Below are positions 28,477 to 36,876 of a DNA stretch of 64,000 nt, piece by piece. Position 1 is the first letter of the stretch, and the number at the start of each line of letters is the position of its first letter. The translations under genes and the position numbers were made by a program. The notes below the pieces were generated by a model. That model was not told the origin of the DNA. It was given only the letters and a program-made list of their open reading frames with translations, and did no database searches. This DNA comes from Thermosipho sp. (in: thermotogales) (GTDB lineage Bacteria; Thermotogota; Thermotogae; Thermotogales; Fervidobacteriaceae), in assembly GCA_017656335.1 (NCBI GenBank), contig JACDOA010000008.1, positions 1 to 64,000 of the forward strand. Direction: 5' to 3'.

Positions 28477-30228
28477 ATGGTAAAAATCCTTATAAATGGC
28501 AAAGAATATGAAGTCCCAGAAAATATCACTGTATTAGAAGCAGCAGAAAAAGTCGGATTCAAAATTCCAACTCTTTGTCATCATCCTGAACTTGAACCAA
28601 TTGGAGCATGTAGAATATGTGTTGTTGAAATTGAAGGTGCAAAAACTCTTCAACCTGCTTGTACAACAAAGGTTTCAGATGGAATGAAAATTAAAACGAA
28701 TTCTGAAAGAGTAACTAATGCTATAAAGTTTAATCTATCACTTATAATGGCAAATCATCCAAATGATTGTATGTATTGTGAAGCAGATCAAAGATGTGAA
28801 CTTAAAAATCTTGTTCATATATATGATGTTAAACCATTGCTTCCACCCTCTGATCTAATTGAAGTTTTTGATGATAGTAGCCCTTCTATTCAAAGGGATC
28901 TTTCTAGATGTATAAAATGCCAACGATGTGTTAGAGTATGTAATGAAATTCAAGGAATGAGTATCTATTCAATGATTGAAAGAGGTTTCAAAACTATTCC
29001 TCAAACAGCATTTGATAAACCCGTCTATGAAACAGATTGTATTTCATGCGGACAATGTTCATACCTTTGCCCAGTCGGCGCAATTTATGAAACTCCAGAT
29101 TGGAAAAAAGTCTTAAGAATCTTAGATAAAAAAGAAAAAATTCTTGTTGCACAAACTGCTCCTTCTGTTAGAGTTGCTATCGGAGAAGAATTTGGAATGG
29201 AATCAGGCTCAATAAGCACTGGAAAAATGGTAGCTGCAATAAGAAAGTTAGGTTTTGATTATGTTTTTGATACTAATTTTGCAGCTGACCTTACTATAAT
29301 GGAGGAAGGAACTGAACTTATTAATAGATTAAAAGAAGGCGGCCCATTCCCAATGTTTACCAGTTGTTGCCCTGGTTGGATTAATTTACTTGAAAAACAG
29401 TACCCAGAATTTATTAAAAATGCTTCATCTGCAAAATCACCTCAACAGATGATGAGCTCTCTTGTAAAAACATATTTTGCAAAGAAAATTGGAGTTGATC
29501 CAGAAGATATTATAATGGTTTCAATTATGCCTTGTACAGCCAAGAAAGATGAAATTACAAGACCTCAGCAAAAGATCAAACTTGAAGATGGAAGAGAAAT
29601 AAAGGTAACAGATTATGTAATTACAACTAGAGAATTAGCTAAATTAATTAAATTCAAAGAAATTAATTTTGCAGGGTTGCCTGACGAAGAGTTTGACAGT
29701 CCACTTGGTGTTTCAACGGGTGCAGGAGCTATATTTGGTGTGACAGGTGGTGTTATGGAAGCGGCACTTAGAACCGCTTATGAAATCTTAACCGAAGAAA
29801 AATTACCGAAACTTGAATTTAATGCAGTTAGAGGACTTGAAGGGATAAGAGAAGCTGAAATTGAAATTAAAGGAAAAAAATTTAAAGTAGCTATTGCACA
29901 CGGTACTGGAAATGTCAAAAAATTACTTGATGATATTAGAGATGGTCGAAGGTATTATGATTTCATAGAAATTATGGCTTGTTTAGGGGGATGTATAGGT
30001 GGCGGAGGTCAACCCAAGAGTCTTGATCCTGATATTCTCCAAAAAAGAGCCAACGCTATTTACACTATAGACGAAAGAAGCACCTTAAGAAGATCACATG
30101 AAAATCCAGATGTTCAAAAGCTTTATGCTGAATTTCTTGAACATCCTTATAGCCATATTGCTCACGAATTACTCCATACTTACTACACTGACAGATCAAA
30201 AAACAAAAGCAAAGTGTTATCAAACTAA
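28477..30228 (+). CDS. hydA: [FeFe] hydrogenase, monomeric type
   Basis: 583 residues. The N-terminal 2Fe-2S domain has Cys 34, 45, 48 and 62; a His-Cys cluster site follows (His 94, Cys 98, 101, 107); then two 4Fe-4S motifs, CIKCQRCVRVC and CISCGQCSYLC. The H-cluster motifs are TSCCPGW (295-301), MPCTAKKDE (351-359) and MACLGGCIGGGGQP near 505. The layout and length match Clostridium-type single-subunit hydrogenases. The flavin- and NADH-binding partners of the trimeric Thermotoga enzyme are not adjacent, so it probably takes electrons from ferredoxin. GAGGAGG ribosome site. Confidence 0.95.
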   Translation: MVKILINGKEYEVPENITVLEAAEKVGFKIPTLCHHPELEPIGACRICVVEIEGAKTLQPACTTKVSDGMKIKTNSERVTNAIKFNLSLIMANHPNDCMYCEADQRCELKNLVHIYDVKPLLPPSDLIEVFDDSSPSIQRDLSRCIKCQRCVRVCNEIQGMSIYSMIERGFKTIPQTAFDKPVYETDCISCGQCSYLCPVGAIYETPDWKKVLRILDKKEKILVAQTAPSVRVAIGEEFGMESGSISTGKMVAAIRKLGFDYVFDTNFAADLTIMEEGTELINRLKEGGPFPMFTSCCPGWINLLEKQYPEFIKNASSAKSPQQMMSSLVKTYFAKKIGVDPEDIIMVSIMPCTAKKDEITRPQQKIKLEDGREIKVTDYVITTRELAKLIKFKEINFAGLPDEEFDSPLGVSTGAGAIFGVTGGVMEAALRTAYEILTEEKLPKLEFNAVRGLEGIREAEIEIKGKKFKVAIAHGTGNVKKLLDDIRDGRRYYDFIEIMACLGGCIGGGGQPKSLDPDILQKRANAIYTIDERSTLRRSHENPDVQKLYAEFLEHPYSHIAHELLHTYYTDRSKNKSKVLSN

Positions 30229-30246
30229 TATTTTATAAAGCATAAT
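30217..30246 (+). promoter_or_regulatory. Possible promoter for the hydrogenase-maturation operon
   Basis: TTATCA (30217-30222), an 18-base spacer and CATAAT (30241-30246), spanning the end of hydA. Transcription would start near 30253 and give a leader of about 120 bases. Moderate match only; read-through from hydA is also possible. Confidence 0.35.
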
Positions 30247-30252
30247 CACTTT

Positions 30253-30373
30253 TAAAATTAGATAGGACTTTCTGAGGTGAAGGGATTAAATCCTGACACC
30301 AAGGAAAGGGGAAAAGTTAACGGAACAAATTTATTCCCCCTTCCTTGGTGTTAAAGAGGAAGGGGGAATTTTT
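30253..30373 (+). promoter_or_regulatory. Candidate riboswitch/attenuator leader of the hydrogenase-maturation operon
   Basis: Three competing structures are visible. (1) A compact stem, 30268-30308: CTTTC with GAAAG, GGTG with CACC, and GGGA with TCCT around a TTAAA loop, separated by small purine internal loops. (2) A 17-bp helix with one A-C mismatch, 30297-30313 with 30334-30350. (3) A perfect 11-bp helix, 30334-30344 with 30358-30368, followed by TTTTT and the ATG. Structure 3 looks like a terminator and buries the ribosome site; structure 2 blocks it; structure 1 blocks structure 2. I did not match it to a known riboswitch class. Ligand unknown. Confidence 0.65.
30334..30373 (+). terminator. 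Conditional terminator overlapping the ribosome site of the TM1266-like gene
   Basis: TTCCCCCTTCC pairs perfectly with GGAAGGGGGAA across a 13-base loop; five T residues follow and the start codon comes immediately after. The downstream arm contains the purine-rich ribosome binding site. Confidence 0.6.
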
Positions 30374-30616
30374 ATGGAAAGATATTATTCAGTTGATATT
30401 ATTGTAAGAGATAGAAACTCTGCATACGACAAGGTTAACGAATTACTTCATATGTATGCAAAATACATCAAATTAAGAGTAGGATATCCTTTAGACTCTG
30501 AAAATATGGCAATAATATTTGTTATTTTTAAAGCAAATAATGATATTTTAGGAAGTTTTACTGGTAAGCTTGGACAAATTAAAAACGTAAAAGTAAAAAG
30601 TATACCACTAAATTAA
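30374..30616 (+). CDS. TM1266-family putative regulator of the [FeFe]-hydrogenase system
   Basis: 80 residues. The sequence pattern RYYSVDIIVRDRNSAYDKVN, then RVGYPLDSENMAIIFVI and LGQIKNVKVKS, fits the small ACT-like/NikR-C-like family named after T. maritima TM1266, found beside hydrogenase maturase genes. Its molecular function is not established. First gene of the maturase operon; its ribosome site is inside the leader hairpin. It is followed 12 bases later by hydG. Confidence 0.85.
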   Translation: MERYYSVDIIVRDRNSAYDKVNELLHMYAKYIKLRVGYPLDSENMAIIFVIFKANNDILGSFTGKLGQIKNVKVKSIPLN

Positions 30617-30628
30617 AGAGGTGAAAAT

Positions 30629-32044
30629 ATGTATATTTTTATAAAAGAAAAAGAGGATGAAAAAACTTTTATAGACGAAGAAAATATTTTCAAACTATTG
30701 GAAAAAAACAAGAATCCAGATAAGAATAAAGTTAGAGATATCCTTCAAAAATCTATAGCAAAGCAAAGGCTTGAACCCAACGAAGTAGCAACTCTTTTAA
30801 ATGTTAACAGTAAAGAACAATGGGATGAAATTTTTGAAGCTGCAAGATTATTAAAAGAAAAAGTATATGGTAATAGAATAGTTCTTTTTGCACCACTTTA
30901 TATTGGTAACGAATGCATTAATGATTGTGAATATTGTGGTTTTAGAATTTCAAATAAGTATGTTATAAGGAAAACTCTAAATTCTGAGGAATTAAAAAAC
31001 GAAGTAAAAGCATTAGTTTCTAAAGGTCACAAAAGATTAATCGTAGTATTTGGAGAACATCCAAAATATTCACCTGAATTTATTGCTAAAACAATTGATT
31101 TAATTTACAATACAAAACTCGGTAATGGGGAAATACGCAGAGTCAACGTAAATGCTGCTCCCCAAACTGTAGAAGGATACAAAATAATTAAAAGCGTTGG
31201 AATTGGTACTTTTCAAATTTTCCAAGAAACTTATCACCTGCCTACATACCGAAAAATGCATCCAAAAGGCCCAAAATCAAATTTTGCTTGGAGACTATAT
31301 GGCTTAGACAGAGCTATGATTGCTGGAATTGATGATGTAGGTATAGGAGCATTATTTGGTTTATACAATTGGAAATTTGAAGTAATGGGTTTAATCTATC
31401 ATACCATTCATCTTGAAGAAAGATTTGGAGTTGGTCCCCATACTATCTCTTTTCCAAGAATTGAACCTGCTGTTGGAACTCCTATTACTCAAATACCGCC
31501 TTACCAAGTTAATGATGAAGATTTTAAAAAACTTGTTGCAGTGTTAAGACTTTCTGTACCATATACTGGTTTGATACTAACTGCAAGAGAACCAGTAAAT
31601 TTAAGAAGAGAAGTACTTAAACTCGGAGTTTCACAAATAGATGCAGGGTCAAGTATAGGAGTTGGTTCATATTCTGAAACTGATCCAGAAATAATTAAAA
31701 AAAGCCAATTCATATTGGGTGATACTAGAACTTTAGACGAAGTAATTTATGAACTTCTTAAAGAAAACTATATTCCTTCGTTCTGTACTGCTTGTTATCG
31801 TGCTGGAAGAACTGGAGAACATTTTATGGAATTTGCGATCCCAGGTTTTGTAAAAAGATTCTGTACACCCAATGCTTTATTTACATTGAATGAATATTTG
31901 AATGATTACGCAACATCAAAAACTAAAAATTTAGGTAAAGTCATAATTGAAAAAGAATTGGAAAAAATTCCTGAACCACAAAAATCAGCTATTTTTGAAG
32001 GTATAAAAAAAATTGATATAGGTGAAAGAGATGTCAGATTTTAA
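30629..32044 (+). CDS. hydG: [FeFe]-hydrogenase maturase HydG (tyrosine lyase)
   Basis: 471 residues. The radical SAM motif CINDCEYCGF (CX3CX2C) is near residues 96-105. The C-terminal auxiliary-cluster motif CTACYRAGRTGEHFM and a further cysteine in KRFCTP make CX2CX22C, specific to HydG rather than ThiH. It cleaves tyrosine to supply CO and cyanide for the H-cluster. GAGGTG ribosome site five bases before the ATG. It overlaps the next small gene by 14 bases. Confidence 0.96.
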   Translation: MYIFIKEKEDEKTFIDEENIFKLLEKNKNPDKNKVRDILQKSIAKQRLEPNEVATLLNVNSKEQWDEIFEAARLLKEKVYGNRIVLFAPLYIGNECINDCEYCGFRISNKYVIRKTLNSEELKNEVKALVSKGHKRLIVVFGEHPKYSPEFIAKTIDLIYNTKLGNGEIRRVNVNAAPQTVEGYKIIKSVGIGTFQIFQETYHLPTYRKMHPKGPKSNFAWRLYGLDRAMIAGIDDVGIGALFGLYNWKFEVMGLIYHTIHLEERFGVGPHTISFPRIEPAVGTPITQIPPYQVNDEDFKKLVAVLRLSVPYTGLILTAREPVNLRREVLKLGVSQIDAGSSIGVGSYSETDPEIIKKSQFILGDTRTLDEVIYELLKENYIPSFCTACYRAGRTGEHFMEFAIPGFVKRFCTPNALFTLNEYLNDYATSKTKNLGKVIIEKELEKIPEPQKSAIFEGIKKIDIGERDVRF

Positions 32045-32291
32045 AACTCTGAAAAACCTCTTAGAGCAAATAGCTGAAAAGTACAATTGCAAAATTTGGA
32101 TAGCTCAAAAAATTGGAAAAAGAATTTCTTTTATCAAAAACTTAAAGGCCGGAAAGGAATTTTTTACATCTCCTAAAATTCTTTGGGAAAATGAAAACTT
32201 TATCATTTTTGCCGAAAATGTGAATTCAATTGATAATAACTTTCAAGAAACACTAAATGAGGTGATTAAAATTGTCGAAACTTTTAAATAA
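32031..32291 (+). CDS. Small unknown protein between hydG and hydE
   Basis: 86 residues from ATG 32031, with GGTG six bases upstream; a GTG at 32022 is less well placed. Not recognised. It has one cysteine, is lysine-rich, and alternates helix-like (LKNLLEQIAEKYNC) and strand-like (KIWIAQKIGKRISFI, FIIFAENVN) segments, perhaps a small GAF- or profilin-like fold. It overlaps hydG by 14 bases and hydE by 20, so is clearly co-translated with the maturases. Function may be in H-cluster assembly or regulation, by context only. Confidence 0.75.
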   Translation: MSDFKTLKNLLEQIAEKYNCKIWIAQKIGKRISFIKNLKAGKEFFTSPKILWENENFIIFAENVNSIDNNFQETLNEVIKIVETFK

Positions 32292-33318
32292 GTTAAAATA
32301 CAAAAGAGATTCTGTTACTTTAGAAGAACTAATTTTTCTTTTATCAACCAATAAATTCGATAAAAAAATTTTCGAAATAGCTGATGAAGTTAGAGAAAAA
32401 TATGTTGGAAATGAAGTTCATATTAGGGCAATCATCGAATTTTCAAATTTTTGTAAAATGGATTGTCTGTATTGTGGATTAAGAAGACAAAACAAAAATA
32501 TAAAAAGATATCGAATGAATCCTGAAGAAATATTAAAACGTGTAAGATTGATAGCGGAAAAAAATATTAAAACAGTGGTGTTACAATCCGGTGAAGACCC
32601 GTATTATAATACTGAAATTATTGAAAACTTAATAATCGAAATTAAAAAAATGAATTTGGCAGTTACCTTAAGTATTGGAGAAAGAAATTTTGAGGAATAC
32701 AAAATATGGAAAAATGCAGGCGCAGATAGATACTTAATGAGGCACGAAACAGCAGATCCAAATTTATACAAAAAACTTCATCCAAGTGACACTTTTGAAA
32801 ACAGAAAAAGTCATCTACTTAAACTTAAAGAGCTAGGATATGAAATTGGTGGGGGTTGTATGGTAGGACTTCCTGGACAAGGACCTTATGAACTTGCCAA
32901 AGATCTAATTTTTCTAAGAGAAATTGACTCTGACATGATTGGTATTGGACCTTTTATTCCTAATCCAGAAACACCATTAAGGAAAGAAAAAGGAGGAAAT
33001 TTAAACACTACACTAAAAATGATAGCTCTATCCAGAATTTTAATTCCTACTGCAAATATTCCAGCAACAACTGCCATGGGTAGTATTCATCCTTTTGGAA
33101 GACAAATAGCTTTAAAATGTGGTGCAAACGTCATAATGCCTAACCTGACACCAAATCCTTATAGACCTAATTACACATTATATCCAAATAAAATCTGTTT
33201 GTTTGAAAGAGATACAGCTTGTATAAACTGTGTAAAGGGGATGATAACAAATCTTGGTAGAGAAATAGGAAAATCATTCGGTTTTAGAATAAAAAATCTT
33301 CAAACCAATGAAGTATAA
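32272..33318 (+). CDS. hydE: [FeFe]-hydrogenase maturase HydE (radical SAM)
   Basis: 348 residues. The radical SAM motif CKMDCLYCGL is near residues 61-70. A second, C-terminal cluster motif CLFERDTACINC (CX7CX2C) matches the T. maritima-type HydE. It helps build the dithiolate ligand of the H-cluster. TTG start with GAGGTGA upstream. The third maturase, the GTPase HydF, is not in the window. The end overlaps the convergent amidohydrolase by 19 bases. Confidence 0.95.
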   Translation: MSKLLNKLKYKRDSVTLEELIFLLSTNKFDKKIFEIADEVREKYVGNEVHIRAIIEFSNFCKMDCLYCGLRRQNKNIKRYRMNPEEILKRVRLIAEKNIKTVVLQSGEDPYYNTEIIENLIIEIKKMNLAVTLSIGERNFEEYKIWKNAGADRYLMRHETADPNLYKKLHPSDTFENRKSHLLKLKELGYEIGGGCMVGLPGQGPYELAKDLIFLREIDSDMIGIGPFIPNPETPLRKEKGGNLNTTLKMIALSRILIPTANIPATTAMGSIHPFGRQIALKCGANVIMPNLTPNPYRPNYTLYPNKICLFERDTACINCVKGMITNLGREIGKSFGFRIKNLQTNEV

Positions 33319-34589
33319 ACTTTTTCACCATTTACAAAAACCGAATGAATTGATGTAAGATTTTTGTTATTGTATACAACAAAATCTGCCTTGTATCCTG
33401 GTTCTAATTTTCCAATTTTTTCATTTATTATTTCTCCAGAGGCTTCTGTATATAATTTAATTGAATCTTGAAAAGAAAAACCAATTTGTAAAGCATTTTT
33501 TATGACATAATGCGGATTATGTGGCGATACTGGTGCATCACTTGAAAAAGAAATTTTAATTCCCTCATCATGCATTTTCTTAAAAGGATAAAACAATACA
33601 TTTTTCAAAAAAACATTTTTAATAATTTCTTTGTCTTCTATAGCAAAATGGGGTTGAATAGAAAATACAAAATTTTTAAGTCTAGGAAAATCAGACTTTT
33701 TAACTAATTGTGCGTGTATTATTCTATGACCAAAATTTCTTTCAAATAAATCTAACACCCTTGTTAAAGCTTCATCCCCTATTGTATGCACACAAACTTG
33801 CAAGTTATTTTTATTGGCAAAATTAACAATTTCTGAAAAGTTTTTTGGAAGGACAAATTTACCATACGTATTGGTACTCTTATATGGCCTTGACAAATAA
33901 GCAGTTCCCCCGCCCAAAGAACCATCTGCAAATAATTTAATTCCAAAAATTTTACTTATTCCGTAATTTCCAAAGTTATAAATCCAAGGTTCTGCAGTAT
34001 TTAGCTTTTCAAATATTCTCAATTTACTTTCTCTAAGAAGATTCTGCAGAACTTCAAAATTAATTCCATGAAAATCGTCAGAATGAACACTCGTAATTCC
34101 ATACTTAAGAAATTCTTCTTCACCTTTTTTAAATGCTTTTATGTAAAAATCATTAGGAAGTAAAGTCCAAATCCTTTCAATTTCTTGTTCATAAATCAGA
34201 TGATCCTTAAATTTTAAGTATTTTTGAGCTGTTTCGTTGAGCCATGCTACATGCCCACATTTTCTAATTAAAATTATAGGTTTTTGTATTTCATCTAAAA
34301 TGTGTATATTTTCTGGAATTTCTTCCCAACCTCTTCCCAAAACTATTTCATCCTTAGCATTAAACAAAGGTTCAAAAGAGAACTGCTCTAAATTTATAGA
34401 CATACACTTTATACCTACTCCTAATACATGAGCATGAGAATCAGAGAAACCTGGAAGTATGTATTTTTCTTCCAGGTTTATTGTTTTTGAATTTATTGGA
34501 GGCTCATTTACAAATTCGCCTTTTTCAACATATAAATCTTTTTTGATAAATTTGCTATTTGTCCAAATATATGCGTTTTTTATAATCAT
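33300..34589 (-). CDS. YtcJ-like metal-dependent amidohydrolase
   Basis: 429 residues. The metal motif HxH is in [12 protein letters not shown] near residues 49-60, followed by [30 protein letters not shown] and a late [13 protein letters not shown]. This fits the amidohydrolase-3/YtcJ group, somewhat shorter than the usual 500 or more residues. Substrate unknown, perhaps a cyclic amide or an aryl amide. The ATG overlaps the pfkA stop by four bases. Confidence 0.85.
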   Translation of the reverse strand: MIIKNAYIWTNSKFIKKDLYVEKGEFVNEPPINSKTINLEEKYILPGFSDSHAHVLGVGIKCMSINLEQFSFEPLFNAKDEIVLGRGWEEIPENIHILDEIQKPIILIRKCGHVAWLNETAQKYLKFKDHLIYEQEIERIWTLLPNDFYIKAFKKGEEEFLKYGITSVHSDDFHGINFEVLQNLLRESKLRIFEKLNTAEPWIYNFGNYGISKIFGIKLFADGSLGGGTAYLSRPYKSTNTYGKFVLPKNFSEIVNFANKNNLQVCVHTIGDEALTRVLDLFERNFGHRIIHAQLVKKSDFPRLKNFVFSIQPHFAIEDKEIIKNVFLKNVLFYPFKKMHDEGIKISFSSDAPVSPHNPHYVIKNALQIGFSFQDSIKLYTEASGEIINEKIGKLEPGYKADFVVYNNKNLTSIHSVFVNGEKVYTSLV

Positions 34590-35545
34590 GATAGAAGTGA
34601 AGTTAATTCAACTAACTCCATATTTAAAGACTTTTTTTGCTTTAAAACTTCATCAAGTTTTGCTGGGACAATCTTTCCTCCTTGAAGAGATGTCATTACA
34701 TAACTAGTTCCTCTTTTCAAAAATTCAACAGCAGCAACCCCCATACGAGAAGCTAAAAGTCTATCAAATGCTGTAGGAGAACCTCCTCTTTGTATATGAC
34801 CTAAAATAGTTATTCTTGTCTCATATCCGATTCTATGTTCAAGATGTCTTGCAACAGTATACGCACTTGCTGCACCCTCAGCTACAACCACAATACAATT
34901 TATTTTTCCTCTTTCTCTTTCTCTTAAAATTTTATTCCCCAGAGCCTCATAATTAACTGGAATTTCAGGTATTACAATTGCTTCAGCACCAGTAACTAAA
35001 CCGGAAACGGTAGCAATGTACCCAGAAGAACGTCCCATAACTTCAACAATAAATGCCCTTTCATGAGATGAAGCTGTATCTTTAAGTTTTTGAATTGCAT
35101 CAACTACTGTATTCAAACATGTGTCTACTCCAATGCTCATGTCAGTTAAGGCAATATCATTATCAATGGTCCCAGGAATTCCAACCACGGGAACTTTTTG
35201 TTCTTCCTCTAAAAACATTGCACCATGTAAACTCCCTTCACCTCCGATGACTACCAGTCCTTCAACACCATGTTTTACTAAAATTTTTGCTGCTTCTGCA
35301 CGAGTCTCTTTTCTAACAAATTCAGGGCATCTACTACTTCTTAAAATAGTACCTCCCTTTTCCATGATTCCTCCAACTGACGCAAAATCCATTTCAATAA
35401 AATCTTCATCTAAAAGACCTGCATAACCTCTTCTAATACCTAAAACTTTCATATCATTATTTACTGCATATCTAACAACTGCCCTTATTGCAGCGTTCAT
35501 TCCAGGAGCATCTCCTCCACTAGTCATAACGGCAATTTTTTTCAT
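34586..35545 (-). CDS. pfkA: ATP-dependent 6-phosphofructokinase
   Basis: 319 residues, standard bacterial PfkA length. [12 protein letters not shown] (about 11-22), GGEGSLHGA (ATP site; the family more often has GGDGS), [12 protein letters not shown] with the catalytic Asp, and [14 protein letters not shown] are all present. It commits fructose-6-phosphate to glycolysis. Asp 104 of the canonical ATP-type GGDGS is Glu here, as in some Thermotogales and Firmicutes, I believe. Own promoter upstream. Confidence 0.95.
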   Translation of the reverse strand: MKKIAVMTSGGDAPGMNAAIRAVVRYAVNNDMKVLGIRRGYAGLLDEDFIEMDFASVGGIMEKGGTILRSSRCPEFVRKETRAEAAKILVKHGVEGLVVIGGEGSLHGAMFLEEEQKVPVVGIPGTIDNDIALTDMSIGVDTCLNTVVDAIQKLKDTASSHERAFIVEVMGRSSGYIATVSGLVTGAEAIVIPEIPVNYEALGNKILRERERGKINCIVVVAEGAASAYTVARHLEHRIGYETRITILGHIQRGGSPTAFDRLLASRMGVAAVEFLKRGTSYVMTSLQGGKIVPAKLDEVLKQKKSLNMELVELTSLLS

Positions 35546-35586
35546 TTAAACTCCTCCTTATATATAAATCTTTTGATTAATTTCGT

Positions 35587-35615
35587 AATTTAATTTGTAA
35601 AGTTAGAAATGACAA
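35587..35615 (-). promoter_or_regulatory. pfkA: Putative pfkA promoter
   Basis: On the minus strand TTGTCA (35615-35610), a 17-base spacer and TAAATT (35592-35587). The region also reads as a loose inverted repeat, TTGTAA...TGACAA (35595-35615). The -10 is a modest match. Confidence 0.35.
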
Positions 35616-35693
35616 CTTTTATACTTATATAATAGCATATATACGAAAAATCTTAATAACAAAAAATATCTAGCAGTTTTTCTGTTATTCCCA

Positions 35694-36269
35694 TTATTTT
35701 TTAATAAGTTCTTCATAAACACATCTTATTAAGTCTTTTGATTCAATATTAAATCTTTTTGCTAATTTTTCATTTGTATACATGCTAAAATCTACAACTT
35801 CAAAATTTCTCAAACCATATTCTTTTTCAATTTTTTCAAAAATTTTTTCAGTTTCTACTTCTACCAGAAAATTTACATCAAAATTTACATTACAAGTATT
35901 TAGAAATTCATCTAAGACTATTTCAGGATCAGAATGAGGTTTTGTTAAAAAATATCTTATTTTCGCAGTTAATTTGAAATTTTTTAATTTTGAAATTTTG
36001 ACCTTTGATTTTTCTATCCCAAACTCGATTTCTTCTCTTTTAAAATCTCCTAAATCTCTTTTAATGGCTATAACCCAGTTTTCGTTGAATTTATTATCAA
36101 TAACTAAACGTAATCTATATTTTTTATATCTCTTTAATCTGTCATCATCTATAAATTTTTGATCATCTATATACCATTGGATTACTCCAATTTTCAATAA
36201 ACTAACTTTTTTTAATTTTTCAGCAAAACTATCAGGAATTACATATTTTTTTTCCCTTTCTATCTTCAT
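35694..36269 (-). CDS. CYTH-domain protein (triphosphate tunnel enzyme-like)
   Basis: 191 residues. It opens KIEREKKYVIP, the degenerate form of the CYTH EIERKF signature, and has alternating charged strands with YRLRLV, WVIAIKRDLGDFKREEIEF, IVLDEF and FLVEVETE, the pattern of acidic and basic residues lining the tunnel. Members hydrolyse tripolyphosphate or thiamine triphosphate or make cAMP; the substrate is unknown. The ATG overlaps the upstream membrane-protein stop by four bases. Confidence 0.7.
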   Translation of the reverse strand: MKIEREKKYVIPDSFAEKLKKVSLLKIGVIQWYIDDQKFIDDDRLKRYKKYRLRLVIDNKFNENWVIAIKRDLGDFKREEIEFGIEKSKVKISKLKNFKLTAKIRYFLTKPHSDPEIVLDEFLNTCNVNFDVNFLVEVETEKIFEKIEKEYGLRNFEVVDFSMYTNEKLAKRFNIESKDLIRCVYEELIKK

Positions 36270-36721
36270 TTTCCACCTTTTTTACTAACATAATAATTTT
36301 TAAATTCTTGAGTTAGAGAATAAAAAAAGTATAACGAATATATACCTAAGGTTAATAATGAAAACAAAAGCATTTTTAAAATTGACTTTTTTGAACCAAT
36401 AATTATTATTAATAATCTTAAATAAAACAAAGTTAAAACAAAAGAAAAAATTTGTGCTAAAGCCCAGGTTAAATAAGAATTTGTCAAGTAAAGTGGAAGC
36501 AAAGAAAACAAATTTATTATCAAAATTGCAAAGAAAATTGAATATAAATTAGCAATTTTCAATTTTTTCAGATAAAATGAATACAAAAAAATTAGTAAGT
36601 TAAATAAAATCACAGATAAACTTATAAAAATATCTGAAATTGTGATGTTGATAAAATAAAATATATTTCCAATTACAGAAGAAAAAATAAAACTAATTAC
36701 TGTAATATCCAATAATTTTAT
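36266..36721 (-). CDS. Small hypothetical membrane protein
   Basis: About 150 residues with four to five hydrophobic segments and a basic tail (NYYVSKKGGK); not recognised. The ribosome site AGAGGTGG is five bases before an ATA codon at 36721 and 14 bases before the first usual start, TTG at 36712. I therefore suggest the ATA start; with TTG the protein is 148 residues. Coupled to the CYTH gene, so possibly its membrane partner. Confidence 0.6.
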   Translation of the reverse strand: MKLLDITVISFIFSSVIGNIFYFINITISDIFISLSVILFNLLIFLYSFYLKKLKIANLYSIFFAILIINLFSLLPLYLTNSYLTWALAQIFSFVLTLFYLRLLIIIIGSKKSILKMLLFSLLTLGIYSLYFFYSLTQEFKNYYVSKKGGK

Positions 36722-36759
36722 AATACCACCTCTTACATTAAAATTTCTTTTTCAATTAA

Positions 36760-36788
36760 CTTTTACCATAATTTGGAAATTTAATCAA
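36760..36788 (-). promoter_or_regulatory. Putative promoter for the membrane protein-CYTH pair
   Basis: Minus strand TTGATT (36788-36783), 17 bases, then TGG-extended TAAAAG (36765-36760). Confidence 0.4.
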
Positions 36789-36824
36789 TAGAAATAAGGA
36801 AAATTAAGAACAAACTTATCTAAA

Positions 36825-36853
36825 AATTAAAAAACCACCCTTAGAAGGGTGGT
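36825..36853 (-). terminator. Terminator of the fab cluster
   Basis: Perfect 8-bp repeat ACCACCCT/AGGGTGGT with a TAGA loop (36834-36853), followed on the minus strand by TTTTAATTTTTAG. It lies 24 bases past the fabD stop. Confidence 0.85.
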
Positions 36854-36876
36854 GAATTTGAGAATATAAATTAAAT

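Noticed and set aside
30253-30373. Known riboswitch class (TPP, FMN, cobalamin or SAM) for the hydrogenase leader
   Set aside because: None of the conserved core strings I remember is present; only general G-rich helices resemble them.
35595-35615. Rex site before pfkA
   Set aside because: The TTGTAA and TGACAA half sites are spaced too widely (21 bases overall rather than 18).
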